Shown one piece after another: positions 25,729 to 37,094 of a stretch of DNA of 64,000 bases (within the stretch, counting starts at the first letter, position 1; every line of letters starts with the position of its first letter). Source of the stretch: Guyanagaster necrorhizus (Eukaryota > Basidiomycota > Agaricomycetes > Agaricales > Physalacriaceae); contig NW_025064892.1 of assembly GCF_019112545.1 (NCBI RefSeq), forward strand, positions 1,221,921-1,285,920. Direction: 5' to 3'. A program made the translations under genes and the position numbers. Below the pieces are notes generated by a model. The model had not been told where the DNA came from and ran no database searches. It was given only the letters and a program-made list of their open reading frames with translations.

Positions 25729-25887
25729 AGATTTTGTATTGAATATATATAGAAAAGATGTCCAATGTTGGTAGTAGAGAAAAAAAAATATAAATACAAG
25801 ATTTTGACTTTAAAAGTGTAAAAGAAGTGATTGAAATGGTAGTAATTAGTGGTTAAAATTGAGATAGTAAGGTGGAGTAGTGTTGTA

Positions 25888-27160
25888 TTAGGAATAGAAT
25901 ATTTGAATGACTTTGAGTAAGAGTCTTAGTTTACCTGGATATTGATGGTGGAATTCTTGGATAAGTTTGTTGGTGGAGAACTCAGAGGCCAGTAATCAAG
26001 CAAATTCTTTCTTAGTACCTTCATAGCCTAGCCACTGGATCTTGTACAGCAGTGGGCAGCAGAATCAGTGGTCTAGCTTCAAGTCAAGGATTTAGGCTAT
26101 TTTGAAATGTTCTTCTCCATCAACTTTGACTAGAGGCAGTGGTGGTTGGATTTGATTAGGAATGATGTTTTCTTCTATGGGTTCCAATTGTGACACATGG
26201 AAAACTGAGTGAATGGACTGGAGATCTGATAGAAGCCTCAGCATGAAGGAGTGGAAACCCAGTTGGACTATGATTTTAAAAGGACTAAAGTATTTCTCTG
26301 AGAATTTTCTGGTCAGACAGATGGTTTTAATATGTTTAAAACTGAGGTAGACCTTGTTGCCCACTGTGAACAGAGGCATTAGAATCTGATACTTGTCTGC
26401 TTGGATCTTGTAGTGAGCCTGAGCCTTAGAGATTTCATCTTTCAATACTTGATGGAGTTTGTCAAGGTTGACTGCAAAGTCTCAGGCCTGAGTGGAGGTG
26501 ATGTTCCTTTCAGAGTGAACAGTAATGTTAGGGTGGTAATCCTTATTGGTGAAGAATGGAGAAATCCTGGTGAATATGTTAAGGGCATTGTTGTAGGCAA
26601 ACTCAGCAATAGGTAAGAGGGTGTCCCAGTTGTTCTGCTGGTAGAAGCAGTAGATGTAAATGTATTGTTCCAGAGTTTGATTTGCTTATTTGATTTGTCC
26701 ATCAGTCTCCAGATGGTAATCAGAAGTAAGGTGGAGTTCCATGTCAAGAGTGGTGGCTAAGGTACAAGTAAATTGGAAAATGAATTCAAAGCTATGATCT
26801 GAGATGATATGACTGGATACTCCATGTTTGGAGAACACATGGATAAGGAAAAGTTGGGCAAGCTCTGTGGAGTTAATGGTGTCATGAGTTAAGAGTAGTA
26901 GCTAGGGCACAAGTAAACTGGGAGACAAATTCAGAATTATGATCAGATATGATATGACTGGATACTTCATGTTTGGAGAAGATATGGATAAGGAAAAGTT
27001 GGATGAGCTCCACAGAGTTAATAGTGTTGTGAGTGGGAATGAAGATGGCTTGCTTGCTAGCTTGATCTATAACTACCAAGATGACAGTAAATCCATTAGA
27101 GTCTGGTAGTTGTTCAACGAAATCCATAGAAATGGAATCCCATAGCTGTTCAGAGACCAG
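25888..27160 (-). pseudogene. Element G pol: integrase and chromodomain tail (5' truncated)
   Basis: Minus strand. Integrase core MDFVEQLPDSNGFTVILVVIDQASKQAIF (27,040-27,127), a catalytic-core segment present twice in tandem (see finding), a spacer with PHIN-type basic region VYLSFKHIKTICLTRKFSEKYF (26,270-26,360), and the tail with LYKIQWLGYEG-like chromodomain residues (about 26,010-26,060). It ends at the TAA near 25,888. The 5' end stops abruptly at 27,160 against an unclassified insert, so RT, protease and gag are missing. Confidence 0.85.
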
Positions 27161-28518
27161 TGATGTGCTTGGTAATGACTAAGTGACTAAGAGAGGTGAA
27201 TGAGGAATGAACTCTCAAATGCCAACACCTAACCACTCAATACACAATCACCAAATACAGTTGAGATCAGTTGTTTTGAGTATGATAGAAGCACTCTTGC
27301 AGTCTTAAGTAAAATCAAAGAAACAGTCAATAAAGACAGTTATTCAACTCTATCTTGCTTTCAAAGATGCAATACTCATGAGAGTAGTTTATAGCAATGT
27401 TTAAGTATAATTAGGACTTAGAATCAATGCACAATTATGCTCTAAATCAACTTAAAATATTCTGAAACCCAATGAACTCTGAAACTCAAATAATAAGTCT
27501 ATCAAGCACTTAAGCTTGACTAGCTGCACTCTTGGCTGGCTAGCAGTCCTAAAACTGAAGAACTTATACTCTGATGCCGGAACCCTTATAGTTTGGAACC
27601 CAAATTAATCTGAAACCCAAAATACAGTTATTATTCCAATCCAATCCTCTCTAAGTGACAAAGCAACTTAAATAAATCACTAAGTCGAAGCAGAACTCAA
27701 AATCCATTGTCCCAGGGACTAGCTACAGTGGGCTAGAAGGCCTGAACACAGAGGTGGGTTGCTTGCTTGCTATTTTCCCCCCATTCCCTTCTTTTATACA
27801 CCAACAACAGGTACAGAATCTATAAATAAAGCATTCAAAATAATATTTCTCCTGTTTAAAGCGGAATCACACCATTATTCCAGAATGGCAGCACTCCTGG
27901 ACTCCCCTAGGCTTGCTCAGACCTGCCTGGCCACTGCACAGCTTTATTTTAAGCCTACAGTGCCTGTGGGTATCTAACTCCTTTCTGTCTACTCAGAGTT
28001 TTAATTCTCTGAGTTATTCTTAGTAGCTCAATCAATTAGGTCCAGTCAGGCCCAGTCAACCAGTCCTATCCACTCTATTCCTCTCAATTCTAAGTCTCTT
28101 AGATCACCTGATACCTAGAAAATTTGGACTTAGGCATTTGAGTCAAAACTCAGAGTGCTAGCCACAGATCATTGGGTCTCTCTTCTTACTACTCCTGGAT
28201 GATGCTATCTTTACTCAATACTCCACAACTGGCTATGGTATTATGCCCCTAGCTGTCTTAGAATATACTTGTCTTAGTGGCATATAGAATTGGCCCTATT
28301 TGAAGTACCATTTCTAAGTTCAAATCTGACTTAGGATTTTTATCCTTAGGCCATATTATTTTACAGTTTCTTTTGGACTTGGTATTGGTGACTAGCATGA
28401 CTATCAGCTTGGAGCCTCAGCCATAGTCCTCTACTGGCTAATGATTCTCAGTTACTAGCATATTCCAGTGTGTTATGCAGAATTTGCAAATTATAGGGCT
28501 GGACATATACTCTGTATA
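27161..28518. other. Unclassified 1.36-kb insert between elements G and H
   Basis: A/T-rich, CpG-poor sequence with no convincing ORF and no match to the family-1 or family-2 LTRs. The left flank is minus-strand integrase of G and the right flank is plus-strand gag/protease of H, so no target duplication is expected or seen. Its last 50 bp resemble the end of the insert at 13,705-15,450 (shared TTTGCAA and GGACAT/GAACAT core). Both have a similar mix of short oligo-A/T and CACAATACAC-like stretches, so they may be the same family. Confidence 0.45.
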
Positions 28519-29718
28519 TCACTGCTTCCATAGAGCTGGCTTCAGCAGAGTCAAAAAACTAGGAAGCAACCCTGTTCTCTCAGTGTGAGTTCAGGGTTGC
28601 ATTGACTCTATTTGCATATCAGAGGTCATCACTTTCAATGCAACATCCCTTTTCAATCACTCCTTCTATATCTCTCTTTCAGCAGAATTACCAACTACTA
28701 TAGAATCTGATGGTTCCTCAACTTGTGTTATTCTGTATTTTCTTGCTCTTATTGATTCTGATTCTAGCCACTGCTTTGTTGACACTAAGTATATAGCTGC
28801 TAATGAAATTTCCATTAAAACCATCCTTAATATGCAACTTTGATTATGTGATAGCTCTATCAGAAGCCATATATCTCAAATCACAACTATTTCCATCTAT
28901 TTTTCATCTAGAGACACCTTTCCCATCAACTTCTATATCACTTCTCTGGATTTATCTTGCAATCTTGTCCTAAGATACAACTGGCTCTTCTGCTACAATC
29001 CACTGATTGACTAAGCTGAGAACAGTATCACTTTCTGCTTAAGCTACCAGAATCTCACTCCAACCAATTCCATGGCCTCCACCACATCTTAAGGACTTTC
29101 ATATCCACAAGACAATAGTCTATTTCTCTCTGAGCCTTCCAGCTCAATTCCAGGACTTCTGTACCCACCAGACTCTATCAGTGCAACCTCTGAGGCTTCA
29201 TCCCATTCCAAATCTCTTCCAGATAGCAGGTAGACTCTGTTCTCATACAAATCTATCTATTTCTATCCTCTCTCAGTCTTTTACTATAAAAGCACACTCA
29301 AAGATCTTCATCATATCTACTGCCACATTTGTCTGAGTTAGTGCAGAAGAAGGCACTTAGCAGTTCACACTGCAGCCTTCCTTGCCTAAAATTAGAGCCA
29401 AAGCTGCATCTGCAGAACTGGCAGACCTTTTATTAGTGCTAGTAGAGTATCATAATTTTGGAAATATCTTCAGTGATACCCTCTCTGAAAAGCTACCTGA
29501 ACACAGACTGTACAATCTCAAAATCAATCTTGAGGAAGAAACATCTCTACTGCTCAGACCCATTTATTCCCTCTCAGAATCTGAACTCAAAGCTCTATGA
29601 GAGTTTATTGATGATAGTCTGTGCAATAGGTTCATTACTCTATTTCACTCTCTGCATAGAGCTCCAGTCCTATTTGTCAAGAAGAAGATCAGTGAACTCT
29701 GACTCTGTGTTGACTATC
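28519..29718 (+). pseudogene. Element H: gag end, protease and RT start
   Basis: Plus-strand family-1 sequence starting within the last gag codons. The gag TAG (28,560-28,562) is followed by the retropepsin with LALIDSDSSHCFVDTKY (about 28,740-28,795), where the catalytic D-S-G is now D-S-D. Then come a Ser/Pro-rich linker carrying about 100 bp that A lacks (near 29,095-29,165), and RT N-terminal EHRLYNLKINLEEETS. It is broken at ...LCVDY (29,718) by insertion of element A. Confidence 0.88.
29714..29718. repeat. Target-site duplication of element A, left copy (CTATC)
   Basis: CTATC precedes the 5' LTR of A and is repeated exactly at 37,612-37,616. Across the junction the RT of element H reads on through the position of the conserved [14 protein letters not shown] motif. 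Confidence 0.94.
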
Positions 29719-30212
29719 TGTTACTTGCATGCCACCAGCCTCTGTGTCACCTCAACCAACCACGAATCCAATCACACTACCCATCAGACTCTGGCCACTT
29801 CTCATTACCTACTAATTTCATTTCACTATTATTATTTCACATCTGTATTTTACATTGTAATATCTAGACTCTGAACTTGATAGTGAATACTGACACTGGA
29901 ACCCAATAGAATCCAACATGGAATTAGCTACCATTAGTATATAAAGCCATGTACATCATTATAACTACTCAGTTCAAATATCAACTTGGATAAGCCATCT
30001 ACACTTTGCACTCCAACTCCTCTCTATCTTGTCCATTGGATTCCACTCTAAAGGATATCTCTGTTCACTCCTCTGATGGAACTCTGTTTCATCCATCCAG
30101 AACCTTGGGCTCTGACTCAAGGGTGATATTGCCAATAGCTTCATCAATGCTCACACATTCTGCCAGACTCCATGTGTGCACTCAAGCCCACTTGATTGAC
30201 ATGTTTCTAACA
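29719..30212 (+). repeat. Family-1 LTR (5' LTR of element A)
   Basis: 494 bp, TGTTAC...CTAACA. It carries a TATATAAA box at 29,938-29,945. The predicted RNA start is at about 29,971, 33 nt downstream, where AGTTCAAATAT begins. Confidence 0.94.
29938..29981 (+). promoter_or_regulatory. Element A core promoter and predicted RNA 5' end
   Basis: TATATAAA (29,938-29,945) and, 33 nt from its first base, AGTTCAAATAT (29,971-29,981). The 11-mer is complementary to the primer-binding site at 30,215-30,225, apart from one CpG-derived dinucleotide. The 3' LTR has AGTTTGAATAT in the same place (37,366-37,376), which is a perfect complement. The RNA start is inferred from spacing, not measured. Confidence 0.65.
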
Positions 30213-30214
30213 GT

Positions 30215-30225
30215 ATATTCAAACT
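30215..30225 (+). promoter_or_regulatory. Primer-binding site of element A, self-priming type
   Basis: ATATTCAAACT begins two bases after the 5' LTR. It does not start with TGG, as expected for a tRNA 3' end, but complements the predicted first 11 nt of the RNA. This is the arrangement known for Tf1/sushi-group fungal elements, which prime from a cleaved fragment of their own RNA. Confidence 0.7.
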
Positions 30226-30251
30226 CAAACTCTTGAGTCAAAAATTTTATC

Positions 30252-31700
30252 ATGTCCACCATATTTACTGAATCCACAGAAACTGATCCCAAACAAACCC
30301 AGCCCATCCATCCAAACATGTTTTCCATGGAAGACATTCTGGCCTCTGTCTCAAAGGAACAACTAGGCCTTTTTGAATTGGCCTCCAGTGGAGGACAACC
30401 TTCTCATAGGGAAACCTACAATCACTCTAGCTTCACTGTCTGCCAACCTAATTACAATGATTCCTCTAACTCTTTTAATGCTATCAGCATCTCAACCAAC
30501 AGGGCCCAACAGGCCAGCATGATGTATGATGCCCAAACTGACCCCCCAATAGACCTCTTATCCCTGGGCAATATGCATGGGGATCCAGACAGCCCAGACT
30601 CAGAGGGCAGAGATGAAGACACCCCTACTCATACTCTTATCCAATGGCAACCAGGTGGCAATCCACCAAACCCTATTCTAGGTGGACCAGAAGGACCAGA
30701 GGGACCAAGAGGCTCAGGTGATTCCAATGGCCCAGGCAGCTCTGATGGCCCCACAGGAAGTAACAATCCAAACCAGCAGGACATGTTCCTAGAATTCATG
30801 AATCTATTATGAGGAGTCTCCACTTCTCTCAACAACTCTAAACCAGCCACTATCCACACCAAGATCAAGGAACCAGAACTATTTGATGGCTCTGACCCTC
30901 ACAAACTGAAGGCTTTCATTGTCTCCCTTCAGTTGAACTTTAATGACAGATCTACCACATTTGCAACAGATGCTAACAAGGTTAACTATGCCATTTCATT
31001 CTTAGCCAGTACTACACTTAACTGGTTCAAACCAGACATTCTTAACCCCAATCTACAGAATCCACCAGCCTGGCAATTCTCCTATGCAGCTTTCTTAGAT
31101 GATCTTCATAGTAACTTCAGTCTCTTTAATGCTATCAGAGATACTGAAGATGCATTAGAACACCTTCAGATGTGTGATAGAGATTAGATCATGAAGTATA
31201 TAGTCCAATTCAACCAGTACACCTCACAAATTGAGTACAGAGATAACTCCCTCCACCACACCTTTTACCATGGCCTCTACACCCATATCAAGGATGACAT
31301 GGCACACTATGAGAAGCCAAACAATCTTTGTGATATGCACTTTCTTGCCCAAAAACTTGATGCTCACTACTGGATTTGGAAGACCGAAATTGCTTGTGAA
31401 AACCAGGACAATAAAACCTTCAATCCTAAATCCAAGGGGTCTAACACTTCTTTCTTAGACTCCAGCTCCACACCAAAATCTACCACCTCTAAGCCCTATG
31501 CCAACAAGCTAGGCAAAGATGGCCATCTTACTCAGGAAGAAAAAGACTGCCAGCACCAGAACAACCTTTGCATATTCTGTAGAGCCAAACATATGACTGA
31601 AAACTGCAACAAGCAGAAGGCAGCAGCCTCTGCCAAGGCTCATGCAGCAGAAGTCGACACTGCTCTCTTGGAACCAGCCCCAACAGAGTCAGAAAACTAG
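30252..31700 (+). pseudogene. Element A gag (two stops)
   Basis: One reading frame of 483 codons interrupted only at 30,810 (TGA) and 31,185 (TAG; TGG in element F). Residues 1-120 are acidic and polar. A Pro/Gly-rich stretch (30,650-30,760) precedes the capsid-like domain with ELFDGSDPHKLKAFI and FYHGLYTHIKDDMAHY (30,870-31,310). A knuckle CIFCRAKHMTENC with spacing C-x2-C-x3-H-x4-C lies at 31,567-31,605. It forms the particle core and binds element RNA. The frame ends at TAG (31,698-31,700), conserved in F and H. That TAG cannot be explained by CpG decay, so it is probably the true gag end. Confidence 0.88.
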
Positions 31701-34700
31701 GAAGCAGCCCTGTTCCCTCTGTGTGAGTTTAGGATTGCATTGACTCTATTCACATACCAGAGGTCATCACTCTCAATGCAGCATCTCTTTCCAATCACTT
31801 CTTCCACATCTCCCTCTCAGCAGAATTACCAACTACTATAGAATCCGGTGGTTTTCCAACTTGTATTGTTCTATGTTTTCTTGCTCTTATTGATTCTGGC
31901 TCTAGCCACTGCTTTGTTAACACTAAATATGTAGCTGCTAATGAAATCCCTATTAAAACTATCCCTAGTGTGCAATTTCGATTATTTGATGGCTCCATCA
32001 GGAGCCATATATCTCAAATCACAACTATCCCCATCTGTTTCCCATCCAGAGACACCTTCCCTATCAACTTTTATGTCACTCCTCTGGATTCATCTTGCAA
32101 TCTTATCCTAGGATACAACTGGCTCTCTTGCTACAATCCACTGATTGACTGGGCTGAAAATAGTATCAGTTTCTGCTCAAGCTACCAGGATCTCACTCCA
32201 ACTAACTTCACAGTCTCTACCATATCCCAGGGACTTCTGTGCCCACCAGACTCTATCAGCCCAACTTTCAGGGCTTTACCTCATTCCAAATCAACTCTGG
32301 GTAACCAGCAGACTCTGTTCCCATATGAATCTATCTACTCCTATCCTCTCTCAGAGTCTTTTACTATGAAAGCACATCCAAAGGTCTCCATCATATCTGC
32401 TGCCACATTTGTCCAAACCAGTGCAGAAGAAGGCACTCAGCAGTTCACACTGCAGCTTTCCTTGCCTAATATTGGAGCTAAGGCTGCATCCACAGAACCA
32501 GCAGATCCTTTATCAGTGCCAGTAGAGTACCATGATTTTGCAGACATCTTCAGCAATACCCTCTCTGAAAAACTACCTGAACATAGGCCATACAACCTCA
32601 AAATCAACCTTGAGGAAGGAACATCTCCACTGCTTGAACCTATTTATTCTCTCTCAGAATCTGAACTCAAGGCTCTATGAGAGGTTATTGATGTTAATCT
32701 GTGCAATGGGTTCATTACTCTGTTCCACTCTCCATATGGGGCTCCAGTCCTATTTGTCAAAAAGAAGACTGGTAAACTCCAACTTTGCATCGACTATCAT
32801 GGCCTAAACAAAATCTCCAAGAAAGATTGCTATCCTCTCCCCCTTATTTCCAACCTCCTCAACTCTGCTCACTCTGCACACATCTACACCAAGCTCAACC
32901 TGTAACATGCCTACCATCTCATTTGCATCACCAAAGAGGACAAATGGAAAACAGCCTTCTAGACCTGTTATGGTTCCTTCCAATGGCACATCATGCTTTT
33001 TGGCCTCACAAATGCTCCAGTGGCATTCCAACAATTTGTGAATGATATATTCTCTGACATACTTGACATATCAGTGGTAGTCTATCTTGATGACATCCTC
33101 ATATATTCTGACAATCTGGAAGATCACCAGAAACATGTTCATGAGGTCTTACACAGGCTTAGAGCTAATGGACTCTACTGCAAAAGTTTCAAATGCAAAT
33201 TCAACCAGGATTCCATAGAATATCTAGGCTACATCCTATCACCTGAAGGACTTCACATATCTGAAGAAAAAGTCAAAGACATCCAATCCTTTTTTGGCTT
33301 TGCCAACTTCTACCATTGCTTTATATATGGATATAGTGACATCATTATCCCCCTTATATGACTCACTTGCAAGAGAACTCCATAGAAATTTGACAACAAA
33401 TGCTTAGCTGCCTTCAATGAGTTAAAACAGACCTTTACACATGCCCCCATTCTTATCCACTGGGTCTCTGATTGAAAGATAGTGGTGGAAACCAATGTCT
33501 CTGACTATACAATTGCAGCTATTCTCTCCATCTATCTTGAAGATGATGAAATTCACCCTATCACTTTCCGCTTTTAGAGCCTCCACAATGCTGAACTCAA
33601 CTATGACACCTATGACAAAGAGCTCCTAGCTATTTTTGAAGCCTTTAAACATTGGCAGCACTATCTTGAAGGCTCTGCAGACTCTATCAATATTGTAACA
33701 GACTATAAAAACCTTGAATACTTCACCACCACTAAAATTCTAACCTGCTGACAGGTCTGCTGGTCCAAATACCTATCCCAGTTCAACCTAGTAATCCAGT
33801 TCTGCCCTGGAAAACTTGGTGGGAAACCAGATGTGCTCACTAGATGATAGGATATCTACCCTAAAGAGAGGAATAGCTAATATGCCCAAATCAACTCTCA
33901 CAATTTCTGACCCATGTTCACCCAAGAAGAACTCTCTGCATCACTCTGAGCAACCTATCTCAAAGGCCCCACCCTATAGGCTAGTGCCATCATGAATATT
34001 GACAAACTCTACACTGATATCAGACAAGCACAATCCTCTGATGCTATGTCCTCTAATAGACTCTGCCAGGCCAAGACCACTTCTGAATCCTCTCCCTCTT
34101 AATGGTCTATTGATAAATCCAACATCCTTCACTTCGAAAGCTGCATCTATGTCCCAGACTCTGATGATCTCCATCTCTGTATACTACAGAACAATCATGA
34201 CCATATCTTAGCAGGTCACTTTAGTCAAAACCAGACATTAGAACTAGTCCAGCAGAACTACACCTAGTCAAAGATGCATGAATATGTCCAACACTATGTT
34301 AAGTCCTGCATAGTTTGTGGGCACAATAAGACATCCAGACACCACTCCTATGGGTTACTCAAATCTCTGCCAGTTCTCAAACAGCTATGGGATTCTATTT
34401 CCATGGACTTTATTGAACAACTACTGGACTCCAATGGATTCACCACCATCTTAGTAGTCATAGACTGAGCTAGCAAGCAAGCCATCTTCATTCCCACTCA
34501 TGACACCATTAACTCTATGGAGCTCACCCAACTTTTCCTTATCCATGTATTCTCCAAACATAGGGTATCCAGTCACATCATATCCAACTGCAGCTCTGAA
34601 TTCATCTCTCAATTTACTCATGCTTTAGCTATAACCCTTGATATAGAACTCCACCTTACCTCTGGTTATCATCCAGAGGCTGACAGACAAACAGAATGAG

Positions 34701-35497
34701 CAAACCAAACTCTGGAATAATACATCTGCATCTACTGCTCCTACCAGCAGGATAACTGAGACACCCTTCTACCCATTGCTGAATTTACCTACAACAATAC
34801 CCCTAATGCATCCACCAGAATTTCCCCATTTTTCACTAACAAGAGTTACCACCCCAACATCACTGTTCACTCTGAAAGAGACATCACCTCTGCTCAGGCC
34901 TGAGACTTTGCAGTCAATCTGGATGAACTCCATCAATTACTAAAGAATGAAATTTCCAAAGCTCAGTCTCACTATAAGATCCAAGCAGACAAGCATTGAA
35001 TTCCAGCACCTCTATTCACAGTGGAGGACAAGGCCTACCTCAGCTCCAAACATATTAAAACTATCTACCTGACTAGAAAATTCTCAGAGAAATACTTTGG
35101 CTCTTTTGAAATTATAGCCCAATCTGATACTCACTTCTTTACTTTGAGGCTTCTGCTGGATCTCTGGTCTATTCACCCTATCTTCTATATGTCACAATTG
35201 GAACCCATAGAAGAAAACACCATTCCTAACTGAATCCAACCATCACTGCCTCCAGTCAAAGTTAATAGAGAAGAACATTTCAAAATAGCCCAAATCCTTG
35301 ACTCTAAACTGGACTGCCAGTTCTGCTGCCCACTGCTGTATAAAATCCAGTGGCTAGGCTACAAAGGTACCAACAAAGAATTTGCTTGATTACCAGCCTC
35401 CAAGTTCTCTGCCAATGAATTCATTGAAGAATTCCACCACCAATACCCAGGCAAACCAGGACCCTTATTCAAAGTCATTCAAACATTCCATTCCTAA
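31701..35497 (+). pseudogene. Element A pol: protease, RT, RNase H, integrase, chromodomain
   Basis: Lies in the -1 frame relative to gag. The retropepsin keeps its catalytic triad, [12 protein letters not shown] (about 31,880-31,915). RT begins EHRPYNLKINLEEGTS (32,580-32,628) and has its catalytic VVYLDDILIYS (33,078-33,110). RNase H spans 33,480-33,900 with YDKELLAIFEAFKHW. The integrase has an H2C2-type CIVCGHNK (about 34,310) and core DSISMDFIEQL and HIISNCSSEFISQF. A C-terminal chromodomain has YKIQWLGYKGTNKEF (35,340-35,383) and ends at TAA. The chromodomain classifies it as a chromovirus. About a dozen stops and at least one frame break inactivate it; a 33-nt in-frame loss in RT (after about 33,270) removes AIVDWP-type residues. 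Confidence 0.92.
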
Positions 35498-35674
35498 TAC
35501 AATACTACTCTGGACACCACCAGCACTCCATCTTACTATTTCAATTCTAACCACTAATTACTACCATTTCAATCATCTTTTTTACACTTTCAAAATCAAA
35601 ACCTTGTATTTACATTTTTTTTCTTCACTATCAACATCCAACACTCTTTTCTATATACATTTCATACAAATATT

Positions 35675-37032
35675 TTACAAAGAAGCAGAACCTGAACTCT
35701 CCCCCCACTCCTTCAACTCCTCTATATCCTTGTTCAGTCTCTTCAACATCACCACCCAAAGACCCTCTACCTCCTGATCTCTTTTATCCTTGAAAATCAG
35801 TCAGGCCTTCTTCCAGGCCTCCACTTTGGACTCCAAAAACAGCTCTAAAGGAGATGACATATCATCAGAACTGTAGTCATCTTGAAGACCTGCCATAGTA
35901 CTATAAACATCTGCCACCTCATCTGCCAACTCATCCATGCAATACATCAACTTGCATATCAATTTTGAAAGTTGGTGGAGACCAGCAGAGACCTCTATAC
36001 TGTTGATCACCTCACTCGTGGCGATGCCCTTGTTGAACAAACAGGTGGTTTTCTTGACCTTGCAGTGAGAGCAAGTCCACCCTTGACTGGCACTTTCAGT
36101 TACCAATCATGCATAACACTGTGCACCATCTTGATGACAATGCACACAACTCTCTGAAAACAAAAAGCTAAGTTAAGCCATGAAAGAAAACCAAGACACT
36201 TACTTTCATCATCTAACAATTCTTCACCTTCTATCAGTCCTGCCACTTCTAACTTCATCTGCTTTTTGGGGCTAACAATCATCTCTATCCCACTGCTATC
36301 CACTATGCTCCTCAACCTGAACTTGCATTTATGGCTCTTCTCTGCTGGACCTGCTGCTCTTCTCTTCCCCTTCTGCATCCTCTTCCTTCTCTCCAGAGTT
36401 CCTTCAGATTCCTTGGACTCATCTTTCCCCTCAGTCTCCTTGTCCTGCTCATCATTGGACCCTGGAGGCATATGATGAGTCACTTTCTTGAAGTGAAGAC
36501 CAAGATTAGGATCAAACTATTCCACCAACACTTGATGCAGCCAGAAATCAATGGCCTCTGCAGGGGTCATTTGCAACCCATCCTTCATAACCATCCTCTC
36601 CAGCTCTATCTCCTTAGCCTCAACCCTTGCTGCTGCCTCTGCAGCCTCCCTTTCCTTAGCCTCCCTCTGAGTCATCTCTCTCAATGCCTCCTCTGCCTCT
36701 TTCACCTGTCTTTCTACAGCCTGCTGAACCTCCTCCCTCTTCCTCTCCAATTCCTCTCTCTGCTCCTTTTTCCATGACTCCCAGGTCACACAGTCTACCC
36801 AGGCCCTTTCCTTCCACTCTTGCTTCTCTTGCCATTCCAAATAGCTCTTCATGGCCTCCACATATTCTTCCTCTGTGGTTTGCTATTCCAGATGAAACAA
36901 TTCCTTGGCCTCTTCAGAGCCATCAGGGGTGGATCCTCTCACCAGAGGCTCAGGAGTGCATAAGCAATGATATGTGGTGAGTGATGATATAGGTGAAGAT
37001 AGTGGTTTCAGTTCAAGCTGCAAAACTCCCAT
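35675..37032 (-). pseudogene. Accessory coiled-coil/Cys-cluster gene of element A (antisense to gag-pol)
   Basis: About 435 codons on the minus strand, convergent with pol (178 bp between the two stop codons) and ending before the 3' LTR. Exon 1 (37,032-36,204) starts ATGGGAGTT and holds a Glu/Lys/Arg-rich coiled coil (36,520-36,860), MTPAEAIDFWLHQVL (about 36,525-36,570), ERRKRMQKGKRR and KCKFRLRSIV. The intron is 36,154-36,203 (GTAAGT...TTTTCAG, 50 bp). Exon 2 opens with CVHCHQDGAQC, then 14 residues, then CSHCKVKKTTC: C-x2-C-x6-C-x14-C-x2-C-x6-C, resembling a Zn2Cys6 cluster. A second helical region follows (HQLSKLICKLMYCMDEL...), ending ELKE...SL. The product is unknown; nucleic-acid binding or transcriptional control is an inference. 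Three or four stops (TAG for TGG, TGA for CGA/TGG) disable this copy. Confidence 0.8.
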
Positions 37033-37094
37033 GGCCACCAACAATCTTTCATGAGGCCCTACTGGCCATCAGGATCTGCATTCTTGAGAGCAAG

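Noticed and set aside
28551..28562. A-AAA-AAC slippery heptamer before the gag stop in H as the frameshift site
   Set aside because: A and F have GAA instead of AAA there, so the heptamer is probably a G-to-A mutation in H.
36310..36960. Leu/Ser/Pro-rich + strand frames (up to 148 codons) as secreted or membrane proteins
   Set aside because: They are the complement of the Glu/Arg/Lys-rich coiled coil of the accessory gene; the same artefact recurs at 24,491 and 39,756.
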